The notes: generated by a model from the letters alone, not told the origin. A stretch of DNA of 64,000 nucleotides from Physella acuta (GCF_028476545.1 NW_026732319.1:331001-395000); one strand, 5' to 3'; counted from the first letter of the stretch, positions 32,853-45,340 are shown. Made by a program: numbers and translations.

Positions 32853-32900
32853 CAGTGTTTCTTTCAGACCTTTTCCTCACCGGAGGGGGGAATTTTTCTA
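32853..32900 (+). mobile_element. Poly-G MITE end fragment
   Basis: CAGTGTTTCTTTCAGACC followed by a short G tract, then cut off. Followed by a partial duplication of the preceding ~80 bp (CTAATCTAAAAAGTG...TTTCATGCA). Confidence 0.5.
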
Positions 32901-33006
32901 ATCTAAAAAGTGTTTAGCGTGCACAGTTTTTTTCATGCATCTCTTCCGGTTGGGGCGAAGCCCCGCCCAGGTTCTTCCTTTAGTTTGTATGATCTACAAA
33001 TGCGAC

Positions 33007-33159
33007 CAATGTTTCTTTCAGACTTTTTCCTCCCCGGAGAGGGGTGGGGGTACTTGAAATTTTCGGGGGTGGGGTTAGAATTTTTGGGGAGGGGGCGGAC
33101 ACTGAAAAAAGTATATAATTATTTTTCGTTGTATCTTTCCTCAACGGGCCATTTTTCTC

Positions 33160-33165
<6 letters not shown>
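33007..33165 (+). mobile_element. Poly-G MITE, copy 4, truncated
   Basis: Starts CAATGTTTCTTTCAGAC, keeps GGCGGACACTG and AAGTATATAATT, and stops at the adjoining TA microsatellite. Confidence 0.6.

Positions 33166-33248
<83 letters not shown>
33160..33248. repeat. (TA)n microsatellite at a duplication breakpoint
   Basis: On its right the sequence aligns with CAP intron 4 plus exon 5; on its left it is unrelated transposon sequence. Confidence 0.9.
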
Positions 33249-33254
<6 letters not shown>

Positions 33255-33401
33255 ATAAATTTTGATAATTATTTAAGTATTTACATTTGATATAAGATAA
33301 TATTTTTATTAAAGATTTATTTTAAAATAATTAATAAAAATAAAGAAATAAAGATTGATATTTTTGTTTAAAAATTTTCTTTTGAAAATAATTTATTACA
33401 G

Positions 33402-33432
33402 GGGCAACTACATTGGTCAGCTGCCCTATTAG
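33402..33432 (+). pseudogene. Orphan CAP exon 5
   Basis: TTTATTACAG|GGGCAACTACATTGGTCAGC then TGCCCTATTAG: the CAP C-terminus GNYIGQLPY and stop, identical in protein to exon 5 of genes 3 and 5. No exons 1-4 lie upstream in this unit, so the duplication began inside CAP intron 4. Confidence 0.85.
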
Positions 33433-33995
33433 TTCTGGCACCACTTGTAACAACTGATGAGGTCCATTCGTACTTTGATGGTCAAGAAGTCGGAAATGTG
33501 AAATAAAGTGTAAATTCAAATTTAAAAAGCCGCATTTTTTTATGTTCGTTAAAAATCCGAACAAATTAACCTGATGGATTTAGAAGATTAAAATTAAATA
33601 TGTATCAAACGTATCGACACATATAGGATAACTTCAAAATCAATTATAATTAAAGCTAATCCTTTTCGATAGCATTCCATCAAATTTAAAAGAAGAGAAA
33701 CTATTAAGCTCAAACGTTGCTTTACCATAATAAAGTGGTATTTTAAAATTTAAACGTTTATTTTTAAAATGTGCAGGTAAAAGAGGGCTTGAGAAGGTAA
33801 ACAATGACGTAATGCAGGTATACTTTAGACTTTAAAGAAAGTTCATTCTTAACCCGAAAATAAAAATGTAATTAACATAAATTGGCTTCTGATTTCGCAT
33901 TTATTAAAGTTTGGCTCGTTACTAATTCGATTGAAGTATTCCATATAGGTTTATTTAAGACATTGAATTATACCTAATGCCGATGTAGAATATGT

Positions 33996-35014
33996 TTATC
34001 TTTTTACTTTTTCACGACATCCCATCATTACCTGGTAGGTGGCTCTAAAATTCTTGTTGAGCACAATGTAGACGATAAAGTCAGTAGAGCTGTTGGTACA
34101 ACCCACTATGTTGACAAGTTGATAAAAAAGTTTACCGAAGTTAGAGGGTGCTTCATCAGTCAGAGAGTATGACGCGTATTCGGGGATGTATATCGGCAGT
34201 GAGAGAAAGGTTATCGTGAATATGTAGACTGCGCATACAGCTAAGAGCATACGGGGGTTCTGTTGCTATTTTTAGATTTCGAGGTTAGTTTCCTTCGTTT
34301 TGTTGATGTTATTTGTATTTTTATTGAGATAACTATACACCCAACATCGGTGAAAATTGGAGGGATGATTATACTAGAATATACTAAAATGTTTTGTATG
34401 ATTTCGACTGATGGTAGATGTTCGTAGAAAAATGTTGACCTTTTAATAAGACCCACAGAAACGTTTCTGCGTGTATCTGTAGTATAGTCCAGTTCAAACC
34501 AAAATGTTGTATAGAAGCAAATGGAGAAGAAATAAGCCTCAAGTGAGATGACAGCTATCCACGTACGTTTAGGTGTTATGACGCGTTTAAAACTTAAAGG
34601 AAGAAATATCACAACGAGTCTTTCAATTGTAATCAGCATGGGCAAGACGAGGCTCATCAACCCAACAGAGTAGTCCAGGAAGTTGAAGACGCTGAAGAAG
34701 AAGAAGACGACACTCGCCTCTTGGACGTTGAAGCCGAGGACCTCGTGGTCGTTGACCGCCTCGTAGAAGATCTTAGGCACGCTGTTGAAGGAGATGAGGT
34801 ATGTGATGTCGGAGAAGGCTAAGGCGACTAGTAAAATGTTGGAGCACTTGTGTAAGCCGTGCTTGATGAGGACTGTGATGCTCATGACGTTTCCCGTGAT
34901 GCCGAATATAGCGATAGTCGGGGTGACGATGAACATGAGGATTCTGATGATGTGACGTGTGAGTTCGTCGCTTATCAGAGGTGGTTCAACGGTGGATACG
35001 TTAAGAGATACCAT
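33996..35014 (-). pseudogene. Class A GPCR, chemoreceptor/peptide-receptor-like, copy A (frameshifted)
   Basis: The ATG at 35014 gives MVSLNVSTVEPPLISDEL, a short extracellular N-terminus with an N-glycosylation site, then TM1 with GN, TM2 with LAFSD, TM3 ending ITIERL in place of DRY, TM4 and TM5. Near 34245, in loop 3 after KSKNSNRT, one base is missing relative to copy B, so TM6, TM7 (NSSTDFIVY in place of NPxxY) and the tail continue in another frame (33996-34250). Translation as it stands would end after TM5. Overall it resembles the large rhodopsin-like receptor families of gastropods (FMRFamide receptor-like/chemosensory). A multi-exon rescue is possible but no splice sites are evident. 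Confidence 0.8.
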
Positions 35015-37876
35015 ATCCAACAAATCATTGGATACGCATTAACACAGATTACTTGACGTTTGAATTTAGAACGTTGCACTTAAAAATTATTTTCACATAC
35101 ATAAACGTAATACTTAGAGGGACTTTAAAACTGTTGAAACTATTCAACGTGGTTTTATTTAAACAATTTTTTTTTAAATTTTAGTTAAAGATCAAGTTAA
35201 AATACCGATGCAGAATTGCTTTTTAACTGCTATAAAATTACAAATTACCCGTCGCCACGTTTTCAATGCACTTCGAATGGTGTTTTTAGAAACCTTTTTT
35301 TTTGCCATATATATAAAACCCATCTCAGCAAATAAAACATAATTAAAAGGTCAATGCAAACTCTCAACAGCGTTCAATAGCTAACGTGATCTTCATTTCA
35401 CTATGCTGGAAACATAGTATTAATTTGCGATCGAAATTATAATTGTCAATAAAATGTTGTAATTAAAATACCTACCTAGTAAAGGAGGCGAAAATTTTAA
35501 AATAAAAACAATCGAAATTACAATTACTTCGTATGGTGTTGGTTTAGTTTTTATTCTATCTGCCAAGATAAACAAATAATTTCTGCTCGGTACAAAACAT
35601 TTCCTTCATCTAATTAAAATTCTGATCTGTAAATTTTCATTTTAAATTATTTGTAATGAGCTTGCTATTTGTAGTTCTGTTTTAACTGAGTAGGAATTTA
35701 ATGTGTTATATTGAGCTTATTACCAATAGGGAGTGGTTGGTAAAGGATGGAATTTTAAAATTGTATTTGGATAAAGAAAGTGTGTTCATGCGAGTAAATT
35801 AATACTACCAAAGCTACTCAACTAGCAGCAAAAAATCAGGAGGCGACAATGTCACAAATACGTGTTCATTCTACTGATAAACAGGTTGAATTATTTTTCT
35901 TAACAAAAAATTGATCACATGCATGTAATCAGATGACTACAATGCTTGCAATAATTTAATCTTCAAATATGTGTTCAACATTGTTATTGACACTGCGCTA
36001 GCAAACGATAATGTGTCACGGAACGAATTGTAGTCACATTTATTTTCATTTATTTATTTATTCAATTACGGTAACAATAGCAAGCAACGGAGGCCATCTT
36101 CACATTTGCTGTTTTAAGATAAACAAATAAAACAACAATTTAATACCAGCATTAAAAAATCCCGTGCTCCAACAAAGTGAATCTTTTGTAAATGTACCAA
36201 CTCGGGAACAAAACAAAACAAAAAGCAAAAGAAAACACAAACACAATGCAAACACAAACAAAAATACAATCTTTTATTCTTGCTACAGAAAAGGTCCTGC
36301 TTCTTTGTGTAAATTTAGCAAATAGCGCTATCTGCATCATACATTTTTTAGGATGCTTTGTGGCTCTTTGGATTATTCTGCGAGCCTTATGGCGCCTAAG
36401 TTAGTTTTAAGGAGCCAGGGGCCGTATGCTTCGCTTCTGCTGTTGTGTAATCGTGTGGCCCCCTCTACGTCCCTGACACACGGGCGGTCACCAAAGTGTG
36501 TTCTACTTCAATATTTCGATACATAATTAACGTACACTTACGTTTTTAATGTGGTAGTTTCACGATATTTATGATCCAAGTGCAGGCATTCTATACATTT
36601 AAATAAGTATGTTTAAAAAAAAAACATATGTCACTAGTCTAAAGTTTGGTAACGCATTAATGAAACTTTTTTAACATATTTCTTTAGACCTTTTATTCCC
36701 GCGGAATCTCGTTAAATCATCATGTCTGTCAATTATTAAGATAATAACTTTACTTTTTCGTTTTTCTGCTTTTTTCTTCCAATTAGGATTTACTCATTTT
36801 TATTTTCTCGCAAACGAAGTAAAGAGGAAGTGTTGTAATGGCGCAAAAAAAAAAAAATTAGAGATATTTACAAAACCAAGAGACTGAAAAATATAGTTTT
36901 GTAATTTTGTTCGTATGTCTGTGTTTGTAAGTGTGTTTGTGTGCATGTGTGTCTTTAAACACGATAACTTAAGTACCGTTACAGCTTCATTGATAAAGTT
37001 TCATCTTTACGTATTGTATCAAATGTGTTGATCTATATCAACTTTTCAGCGATTCCCGGTAACCGAAAGTGGAACTTACTCTACTTTAAATTTTTAAAGC
37101 CTATAAATTGCGTACTGTTTCAAACAGATACATACATTTTCATACGTAAGTACAATATCTAATCTAAATTCACTGGTTTCTTTAAAATTTGGGTAATTTA
37201 TGATAACCGGAAGTAGCAATTTATGCTTATTCCGATTACTCCAAAACGCATTTAAATTTATAAAGTTCTAATAATATTCCGCACTATTATATAGAGATTA
37301 TTTGGCTTTCACTTGGCGCGGAATTATGTTTTCTACGAGATTCTATTCTCTTTTTTAAAAAAAGTTTAAGTAATTAAAAAATGGATTAAAAACCAAGTGT
37401 ATATCCCAAAGAGCCATCTCCCGTCGTTTTATATAATGCTTGAGACAGTTTAAGGGAGATTACTCCTGGTTTATTTGTAACAAATTCTTGATAGCATGAT
37501 TATAAACGTTTGTTAATGTTGTCTATCTTATAAATTCTTAAATTTCCAACTGATAAGCTAGTTTAGCTTTGTATAACAAACTTGAAAATTTCAAAAATAC
37601 TACTTTATGGTACATCTAAACGTGTTGTTAATCTAAATTTAAAATAAAACGTACGTGATCTCCCTTAAACTTTCTGGAATATCTAAAGCTGGCAAATAGC
37701 TGTTTACGACAAATTAACGTAAACAATAATGAAAAAAATAGCAACTACAGCAAAATTTAAACAGATATTTTTATTCACTTAGAGCAATTTTTACAATACT
37801 TTTTTTTATCAAACATTGTAAATTGCTGATTACTTGACTTTCACTTTGGTAGACGATAACTTATTTTTGGATTCAT
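35015..37876. other. AT-rich spacer between GPCR A and lectin A
   Basis: No gene seen. A 62-codon frame near 36152-36340 is conserved in the duplicate at 59289-59477, but this simply reflects the recent duplication. An ACTTCCGG repeat copy lies at 36895-37480. Confidence 0.5.
36895..37480 (-). repeat. Interspersed ACTTCCGG-type repeat, copy 2
   Basis: Reverse complement of the 32 kb copy, with TAACCGGAAGTAGCAATTTA, AACACGATAACTTAAGTACC and AGTTTAAGGGAGATTACTCC. Confidence 0.7.
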
Positions 37877-38513
37877 CTACACCTCAATGGCAACCCAAGT
37901 TAGACCTGCATAGTTAAATTGGCTGTCTTCCCAGGTACTACAGACAAGTTCCATTCCAGTTGCTGTGACGTTTCTTGCATAAAACGAATACCTAATTTGT
38001 TTGGCGTTCCACATATCTAAACCATTTAAAATCACCGTGACAATAGGTGGATTTTTGAAAGGCTTAGTAAATGTGACTGCCTGGGCATGAAGACGAGCTT
38101 TTCCAGATGCTTGGTAGTTATCAGAATTCCCGCAAGAATAAGATCCTTGTTCAAGCAGAGGTGGTTCGAGATCATTGAGCAGAGTTGTGACCAAGCCACA
38201 CAACTGATTTGAAGCAGACTCCAATCCTAAGACATCACCATAATAAAATAATATTAACTTAGTTATACACAACTGAGTATAATTTGTAATATTTTATTAT
38301 CTTATATCTTTACAATTTTGTAAAAAAAAAATAATCACTCATGTCGATAAAATTTACATAATAATAAACGTTAACTTTGCTCATTGTTATTAGAAATTCG
38401 TTGGATTGTGAAGAGTTTGTGTTTATTTTTCTGTTGACAATTCAATGCTTACCATTACTTGACGATATCAGTGCTAGTAGAGTACACAGAGATATTGTAA
38501 TTTTGGAGTTCAT
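37877..38513 (-). CDS. Secreted H-type lectin, copy A
   Basis: Two exons on the minus strand: 38513-38453 (signal peptide MNSKITISLCTLLALISSSN, donor G|GTAAGC) and 38226-37877 (acceptor CTTAG). Joined, they give 136 residues. After a ~35 residue linker comes the H-type lectin domain: QGSYSCGNSD, ARLHAQAVTFTKPFKNPPIV, DMWNAKQIRYSFYARNV, MELVCSTWEDS and LTWVAIEV. These strands and the two domain cysteines match the Helix pomatia agglutinin fold, which binds GalNAc-type sugars as a trimer; the sugar specificity here is not known. The protein is secreted and, in snails, such lectins occur in albumen gland and haemolymph (family knowledge). It predicts the same mature protein as copy B. Confidence 0.88.
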
Positions 38514-38645
38514 TCTTGAATTCAATCTACAATGCAACAACACAATAAAAAACTACTTTATTACTTTTTGTTGAATAAAATCTTGATTTTTAAAAGTAAC
38601 GTAGTTTACATATTAAAAACAGACCCGATAAACTTTATATTGTAT

Positions 38646-38650
38646 ATATG

Positions 38651-38729
<79 letters not shown>
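38646..38729. repeat. (TA)n microsatellite
   Basis: Just upstream of lectin A; copy B has a slightly shorter run at 61786-61849. Confidence 0.95.
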
Positions 38730-38731
<2 letters not shown>

Positions 38732-38831
38732 TCTAGTCACCGTTGGGCAAAAATAGTTGCAGATATTAGGGAGTTCGCGAACTGTAGACTAAATCCTCGC
38801 AACACTTAGCTTTGTCTAATAATATTATTCA

Positions 38832-39560
38832 GTGGCTAATGCATATACGACCGTAGATGTTGAAGAACACTTTTTAAATGAAGTTCACCATCGTTTGTTT
38901 TTCAAGATGTTGAATAAACAGACAAGTTCGTGTCCGCAATTGCTTGAATTTGTGAAATATATTCATTCATATAGCAAATACGATATTATGGAGAAAACAA
39001 ATGCGCTTTCTGAAACTGAATGATTAAAATAGGAAAACGGCTATGGTGTTTTTACTGATGGTGCGCCATCTATGTTTGGGTCAAAATCGTGCTTTTAGAA
39101 TACAGATTTAGCTCCCTAACCAAGGGGAATCAAGTGCATGATTCACCGGTATGCCCTCGCCAGCAAGACTCTTTTGGTTCCATAGTTATTAAAAGTCGTA
39201 TATAATGTTAAATCTGTCTTTTTAAAGAACTTAGCCAATACATGAATAAGATAAAATATTTTGCTTTTCTACACTGCAGGACGCTGGATGTCAAAAGGAA
39301 GTATTGTGATTCAAGTTTTTGAAAGATAAAATCAAGTTGTTCTTGGAAGTGCAAGGGAAAAAAGTCTTTTCGATATACAATAACAAAATGGTATGGTTGA
39401 AGAGTATCATACCAAGCAAATATATTTGAACATCAACATGCAAAATGAACGAATATTTTTTCGTTTCATGAAAATCTAGGGTCCTTTTTATCAGAGATAC
39501 ACAATTGACGAAGAAAAATAAATCTTAGAACTTTTCACTTTAAATAACTAGTTCTAATAT
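38832..39560 (+). pseudogene. hAT transposase relic (ZBED5-like), copy A
   Basis: An open 63-codon stretch is followed by shattered matches in order: NGYGVFTDGAPSMFG, RYALASKTL, then KLFLEVQGK, scattered over frames with stops. The TDGAPSM...HR-ALAS series is typical of ZBED5/SCAND3-like hAT domesticates and transposases. Clearly dead; duplicated at 61952-62690. Confidence 0.6.
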
Positions 39561-39872
39561 TTAGAATGCGCTGAATTTCTACATATTATAGTAATTGTGA
39601 ACGATGCAAATTGCCAAACAAGTAAGTCTATAAATAGTTTTTATTATGTTTAGTTCAAAGTGTTAAAGGTTCCACCAATCACAATCAAGTTTTTTTTTTG
39701 TCAACATATCAACGAATTAATCATAAACGTACGTGCTAAAGTACAACATGTTTTTTAGCCTGTTCGCTTGAAAATAAGTGTTTCATTTTTCTTCTGAACT
39801 TGCATTTTAGTTTGCATTGTAATACTGTTTCTATTTTCGTTTCTGTTTCCGTTTTGTTTCTGTTTATGTTTC

Positions 39873-39930
39873 TGTTTCAGTGGCGTAGCTACCGTAAAGC
39901 TATCGTAAGCAAGGCATAGGGACCCAAGGC
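39873..39930 (+). mobile_element. hAT-MITE end fragment (CAGTGGCGTAGC)
   Basis: CAGTGGCGTAGCTACC resembles the ends of the MITEs at 20961 and 55130, but no matching right end was found. It follows a GTTTCT-rich stretch. Confidence 0.4.
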
Positions 39931-40184
39931 ATTTAGGAGCCCCTTTCCCTCTTAAACAATTAAAACTTTTACATTGCAATTTCATTATTTGTTTTGTATA
40001 AATAATTTTAAAAAGAAAATGAAAATCCAGTTTCTTTTCTATTATAGAAATGATTAAATGTCCCTATGTTATAGCAATGTGCGAGAATTTTTTATTTTCC
40101 TTACGTTATGCGAAAGAGTAAAACCTGTGGCAACTATAACAATTAATCTTTTAAAAACACCGAAAACACCGATTTCGGACTATC

Positions 40185-40390
40185 CCTTCATATACTGACG
40201 TCACAGGTGACCTACTCAACTCTACTTCACCTGCCCAGTGTCCCGCCAAGTCTCAGACATGTTTTTATCGTTTAAAAAACGATTCCAGCCTAGCATGTCT
40301 CTGACCACACTATCCTTTCATATGCTTAGGACAAAGAAACAGATGAACTCTACTTCACCTGCCCTGTATCCTGCAAGTTCAGATAGGCAA
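40185..40390 (+). mobile_element. SINE tail, two partial copies in tandem
   Basis: ACTATCCCTTCATATACTGA ... CTCTACTTCACCTGCCCAG, then again CCACACTATCCTTTCATATG ... ATGAACTCTACTTCACCTGC. Same tail as the SINEs at 22.2 and 54.5 kb. Duplicated at 63300-63505. Confidence 0.6.
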
Positions 40391-40454
40391 CTTTATCATT
40401 CACATCTAAAAAAAAAAATTGAAAAAAAAATATCATTGATATATTGGTCTAGAA

Positions 40455-40671
40455 CAGGGGTCTCCAAACTTTTCAGTCCGAGGGCCGCATTAACTATCAA
40501 ATTTCAGTTCTGGGGCCAGTTTCTTCTGGGAATGTCTTTAATTTTTCTGAGCAAAGTTCCTCAGCCATCACCAACAAACGTTTTTTCCGTGGACTAAAAT
40601 ATCTCCGCTGGCCGGATGAGAGGACATCGCGGGCCGCATCCGGCCCGCGGGCCGTAGTTTGGAGACCCCTG
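40455..40671 (+). mobile_element. hAT-type MITE (CAGGGGTCTCCAAACT ends), copy A
   Basis: Terminal inverted repeats CAGGGGTCTCCAAACT / AGTTTGGAGACCCCTG, interior with GAGGGCCGCATT and GGCCCGCGGGCC, flanked by the perfect 8 bp duplication GTCTAGAA. This is the Charlie-like hAT end known from many animal genomes. 217 bp, non-coding. Confidence 0.9.
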
Positions 40672-40794
40672 GTCTAGAACCTGTGCCACCCGCATGAGAG
40701 CCGACTACACTACCAACTTAGCTATTTACTCGTGACGTCACAAATGAATTTTTATACTATACTTTGAGTCTCCTTATGCAACTTGATTTACGCG

Positions 40795-41060
40795 CATAGA
40801 TCTAGATCTAGATCTAAGTCTAGTAGTAGTAACTTTCAAATTAAATTTTATCTTAAATTAGCCAAACAAAGATTTATATAAAATAATTAAGGCCTGAAAT
40901 AGATTCTAGATGTATTAAGGCCTGAAATAGATTCTAGATGTAGATTTTACATTAAGTCTAGATCTGCAATTTACATTGAGTCTAGTGACCTAGGTCTAGG
41001 CTAGATCTAGATCTAGGCTAGATTCATAACTTTCCTTCGACAGCTGATCTTTAGATCTAG
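40795..41060. repeat. CTAGATCT-rich cryptic repeat
   Basis: Frequent self-complementary TCTAGATCTAGA motifs and two tandem copies of AAGGCCTGAAATAGATTCTA. Begins again at 63897 in copy B. Confidence 0.6.
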
Positions 41061-41538
41061 AGAAATTTATTGTAAAACTAAATGAAAAAAGACAGTTGAA
41101 AATTGATATAAGTGTTGGAACGTAATAAATACAGCAAACGGACGTATTGTTAAAGTTAAAGCCGACAGAAAATTAGCTTTAGAACGCGTTAAACATTGGA
41201 ATGGGAACACAATCTTCTTCGATAGGCCGCCATTATCGATGTAAAAAAATAAACACATCATGTGACGTCACTGTTTCCGTCGAGTCTAGTGGCTATTCAA
41301 ATCTTTTTTAAAAATTGTGGTTAATATACGTATGAATAAATCAATAAATTAATTAACGTCTTTAAATAAATTTGTGATTAACAGTCTGTCTGCATTAAAA
41401 AATTATTTTCTACCTACATACTATTTTACAGCTCTCCAGATAGAGTAGAACATATCACAATAGTCAATCAGCCAAACAAACAAACAAACAAACAAAAAAA
41501 TAAATATTCAAACATGTTAACAAACTTGACTTTTAGTA

Positions 41539-41614
<76 letters not shown>

Positions 41615-42124
41615 AAAAAACAGAACACCGCCACGTAAAATTATTGGTCTATACTTACATAGTAAAGAAGAACTTTTTACCAACTCTTCAATTATGTTCA
41701 ATGACAACGACAACTAACATAAAATTGCACACTTTATATACAAACAAAACAAACAAAAAACTGTACCCTAAGTGCTGATTAATTGCACGTCCTTTTAATC
41801 TAGCTAACAATCTGGTTTTTAAGTTACCCTCATCCACTTTAGATGAGTCATCAAATGAGCAAACCATTTAATAACAGACGGTGTAGTGTTGAAGCAATTT
41901 TTGCAATGTTGCAATTTATAACGAGCAGTTTGCTTTTTTAGTGTTGTTATTTACTGATTTTTTTTAAAAAGCTTTCGTTTATAGTTGCAACTTTTGTAAA
42001 GTTCTAATTGTTGTTTCTTATTTTAAAAACTTAAAATCATTTGTTTTTCGCATAACGAACTTCATTTTACTTTGGTTAATATTTGTTGTTCTTCAATATT
42101 TACTTCTTGAAGTTGAATAAACAT

Positions 42125-42640
42125 AGTTTTGTAATTTTGTAAACATGTCTCTGTGTGTTTGCGTGTGTGTGTGTACGTGAGTGTGTGTGTATGTCTGTAA
42201 ACACGATAACTTGAGTACCGTTATAGCTATATGGATAAAATTTTATATAAGAGTTATATATTAAATGTGTAGTTCTGTGTCAACTTTTCAGCTTTTTTTT
42301 TTCGGTAACCTGAAGTGGAACTTATTATCCTTTAATTTTTTTTTCAAAAGCTTGAGTATTATTTCATATAGAGAAATGCAATTTCACATTTCACATGCAA
42401 TTTCTATTTCTCTGCCTTCTGTCGAATTTCCAGTAATTTTTGTTGAACGGAAATAACAATTTACGTTATTTCCATTGTCTCAAAAACGTGAATAAACCAT
42501 TAAAGAACAACTAATATTTCGTACTCATTGTTTGATGTGTACTTGGAGCAAAATTCTTTTTTTTCTACGAAGTTCGATCTATTTTTAAAAAAGTTTTAAG
42601 TAATTATTAAAATAAATTGAAATCAGATCTCTAACGCGTG
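42125..42640 (-). repeat. Interspersed ACTTCCGG-type repeat, copy 3
   Basis: Shares AACACGATAACTTGAGTACC and CGGTAACCTGAAGTGGAACT with the 36.9 kb copy but is more diverged. Confidence 0.6.
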
Positions 42641-42742
42641 TCGCCATTTCCTTTTACTACATTTTTTAACTTCATTTTTGTTTTTGAGAAATATATTGTT
42701 TAATACAGTGGCGTAGTGTGTGTCACCTGGTGCGGCACTTAC

Positions 42743-43106
<364 letters not shown>

Positions 43107-43343
43107 CAAATGTCGATATTCCGCACCAGCAATATGAGGCAGCTGGTACTGAAATAACCCACATGAGTCGGTTACACTTCAACAAGCTCTTCTTTTGATG
43201 TCGTTTACACGCAATTCAAAATCTAACTTTAACTATCCATAGTTTCAACATTTGGCGACTGATAAAAAATGCAAGGTAGATGCAAAATTTATTTATGTTA
43301 ATAGAACCACGTGTCACAATCGGACACGAAAATTTTAGTGCAC

Positions 43344-45340
43344 TATGTCTATGTCTATGTCTATGTCTATGTCTATGTCTATGTCTATGTCTATGTCTAT
43401 GTCTATGTCTATGTCTATGTCTATGTCTATGTCTATGTCTATGTCTATGTCTATGTCTATGTCTATGTCTATGTCTATGTCTATGTCTATGTCTATGTCT
43501 ATGTCTATGTCTATGTCTATGTCTATGTCTATGTCTATGTCTATGTCTATGTCTATGTCTATGTCTATGTCTATGTCTATGTCTATGTCTATGTCTATGT
43601 CTATGTCTATGTCTATGTCTATGTCTATGTCTATGTCTATGTCTATGTCTATGTCTATGTCTATGTCTATGTCTATGTCTATGTCTATGTCTATGTCTAT
43701 GTCTATGCCTATGCCTATGCCTATGCCTATGCCTATGCCTATGCCTATGCCTATGCCTATGCCTATGTCTATGTCTATGTCTATGTCTATGTCCTTGTCT
43801 ATGTCTATGTCTATGTCTATGTCTATGTCTATGTCTATGTCTATGTCTATGTCTATGTCTATGTCTATGTCTATGTCTATGTCTATGTCTATGTCTATGT
43901 CTATGTCTATGTCTATGTCTATGTCTATGTCTATGTCTATGTCTATGTCTATGTCTATGTCTATGTCTATGTCTATGTCTATGTCTATGTCTATGTCTAT
44001 GTCTATGTCTATGTCTATGTCTATGTCTATGTCTATGTCTATGTCTATGTCTATGTCTATGTCTATGTCTATGTCTATGTCTATGTCTATGTCTATGTCT
44101 ATGTCTATGTCTATGTCTATGTCTATGTCTATGTCTATGTCTATGTCTATGTCTATGTCTATGTCTATGTCTATGTCTATGTCTATGTCTATGTCTATGT
44201 CTATGTCTATGTCTATGTCTATGTCTATGTCTATGTCTATGTCTATGTCTATGTCTATGTCTATGTCTATGTCTATGTCTATGTCTATGTCTATGTCTAT
44301 GTCTATGTCTATGTCTATGTCTATGTCTATGTCTATGTCTATGTCTATGTCTATGTCTATGTCTATGTCTATGTCTATGTCTATGTCTATGTCTATGTCT
44401 ATGTCTATGTCTATGTCTATGTCTATGTCTATGTCTATGTCTATGTCTATGTCTATGTCTATGTCTATGTCTATGTCTATGTCTATGTCTATGTCTATGT
44501 CTATGTCTATGTCTATGTCTATGTCTATGTCTATGTCTATGTCTATGTCTATGTCTATGCCTATGCCTATGCCTATGCCTATGCCTATGCCTATGGCTAT
44601 GCCTATGCCTATGCCTATGCCTATGCCTATGCCTATGCCTATGTCTATGTCTATGTCTATGTCTATGTCTATGTCTATGTCTATGTCTATGTCTATGTCT
44701 ATGTCTATGTCTATGTCTATGTCTATGTCTATGTCTATGTCTATGTCTATGTCTATGTCTATGTCTATGTCTATGTCTGTGTCTGTGTCTGTGTCTGTGT
44801 CTGTGTCTGTGTCTGTGTCTGTGTCTGTGTCTGTGTCTGTGTCGGTGTCTGTGTCTGTGTCTGTGACTGTGTCTGTGTCTGTGTCTGTGTCTGTGTCTGT
44901 GTCTGTGTCTGTGTCTGTGTCTGTGTCTGTGTCTGTGTCTGTGTCTACGTCTACGTCTACGTCTACGTCTACGTCTACGTCTACGTCTACGTGTACGTCT
45001 ACGTCTACGTCTACGTGTACGTGTACGTGTACGTGTACGTGTACGTGTACGTGTACGTGTACGTGTACGTGTACGTGTACGTGTACGTGTACGTGTACGT
45101 GTACGTGTACGTGTACGTGTACGTGTACGTGTACGTGTACGTGTACGTGTACGTGTACGTGTACGTGTACGTGTACGTGTACGTGTACGTGTACGTGTAC
45201 GTGTACGTGTACGTGTACGTGTACGTGTACGTGTACGTGTACGTGTACGTGTACGTGTACGTGTACGTGTACGTGTACGTGTACGTGTACGTGTACGTGT
45301 ACGTGTACGTGTATGTGTACGTGTACGTGTACGTGTATGT
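43344..45340. repeat. 2 kb hexanucleotide array with block variants
   Basis: About 333 tandem hexamers. Order: ATGTCT; ATGCCT at 43705-43764; ATGTCT; ATGCCT at 44557-44640; ATGTCT; GTGTCT from 44779; ACGTCT 44947-45012; ACGTGT 45013 to the end. Variants are confined to contiguous blocks, showing expansion from single mutated units. Open frames of 500-690 codons on both strands (YV, CL, MS, DI repeats) come from the 6 bp period. Confidence 0.97.

Larger units (their letters stand above)
33249..40901. repeat. Segmental duplication, copy A (CAP exon 5 - GPCR - lectin)
   Basis: About 7.6 kb nearly identical by eye to 56386-64000, same orientation, 23.1 kb away. Shared contents in order: CAP exon 5, GPCR, AT-rich spacer, ACTTCCGG repeat, H-type lectin, TA repeat, hAT relic, SINE tail and hAT MITE. 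The right end cannot be fixed because copy B runs off the window. Confidence 0.95.

Noticed and set aside
35021-35023. TTG as the start of GPCR copy A
   Set aside because: An in-frame ATG three codons downstream, at 35014, gives a normal start.
36152-36404. Short frames conserved between 36.2 and 59.3 kb
   Set aside because: Conservation only reflects the recent segmental duplication; composition is low-complexity.
38227-38272. Lectin frame extended upstream of 38226
   Set aside because: The extension has no ATG; a CTTAG acceptor at 38227 and a signal-peptide exon at 38513-38453 give a better gene.
40238-40597. 119-codon frame conserved in copy B
   Set aside because: It is assembled from SINE tail and hAT MITE sequence.
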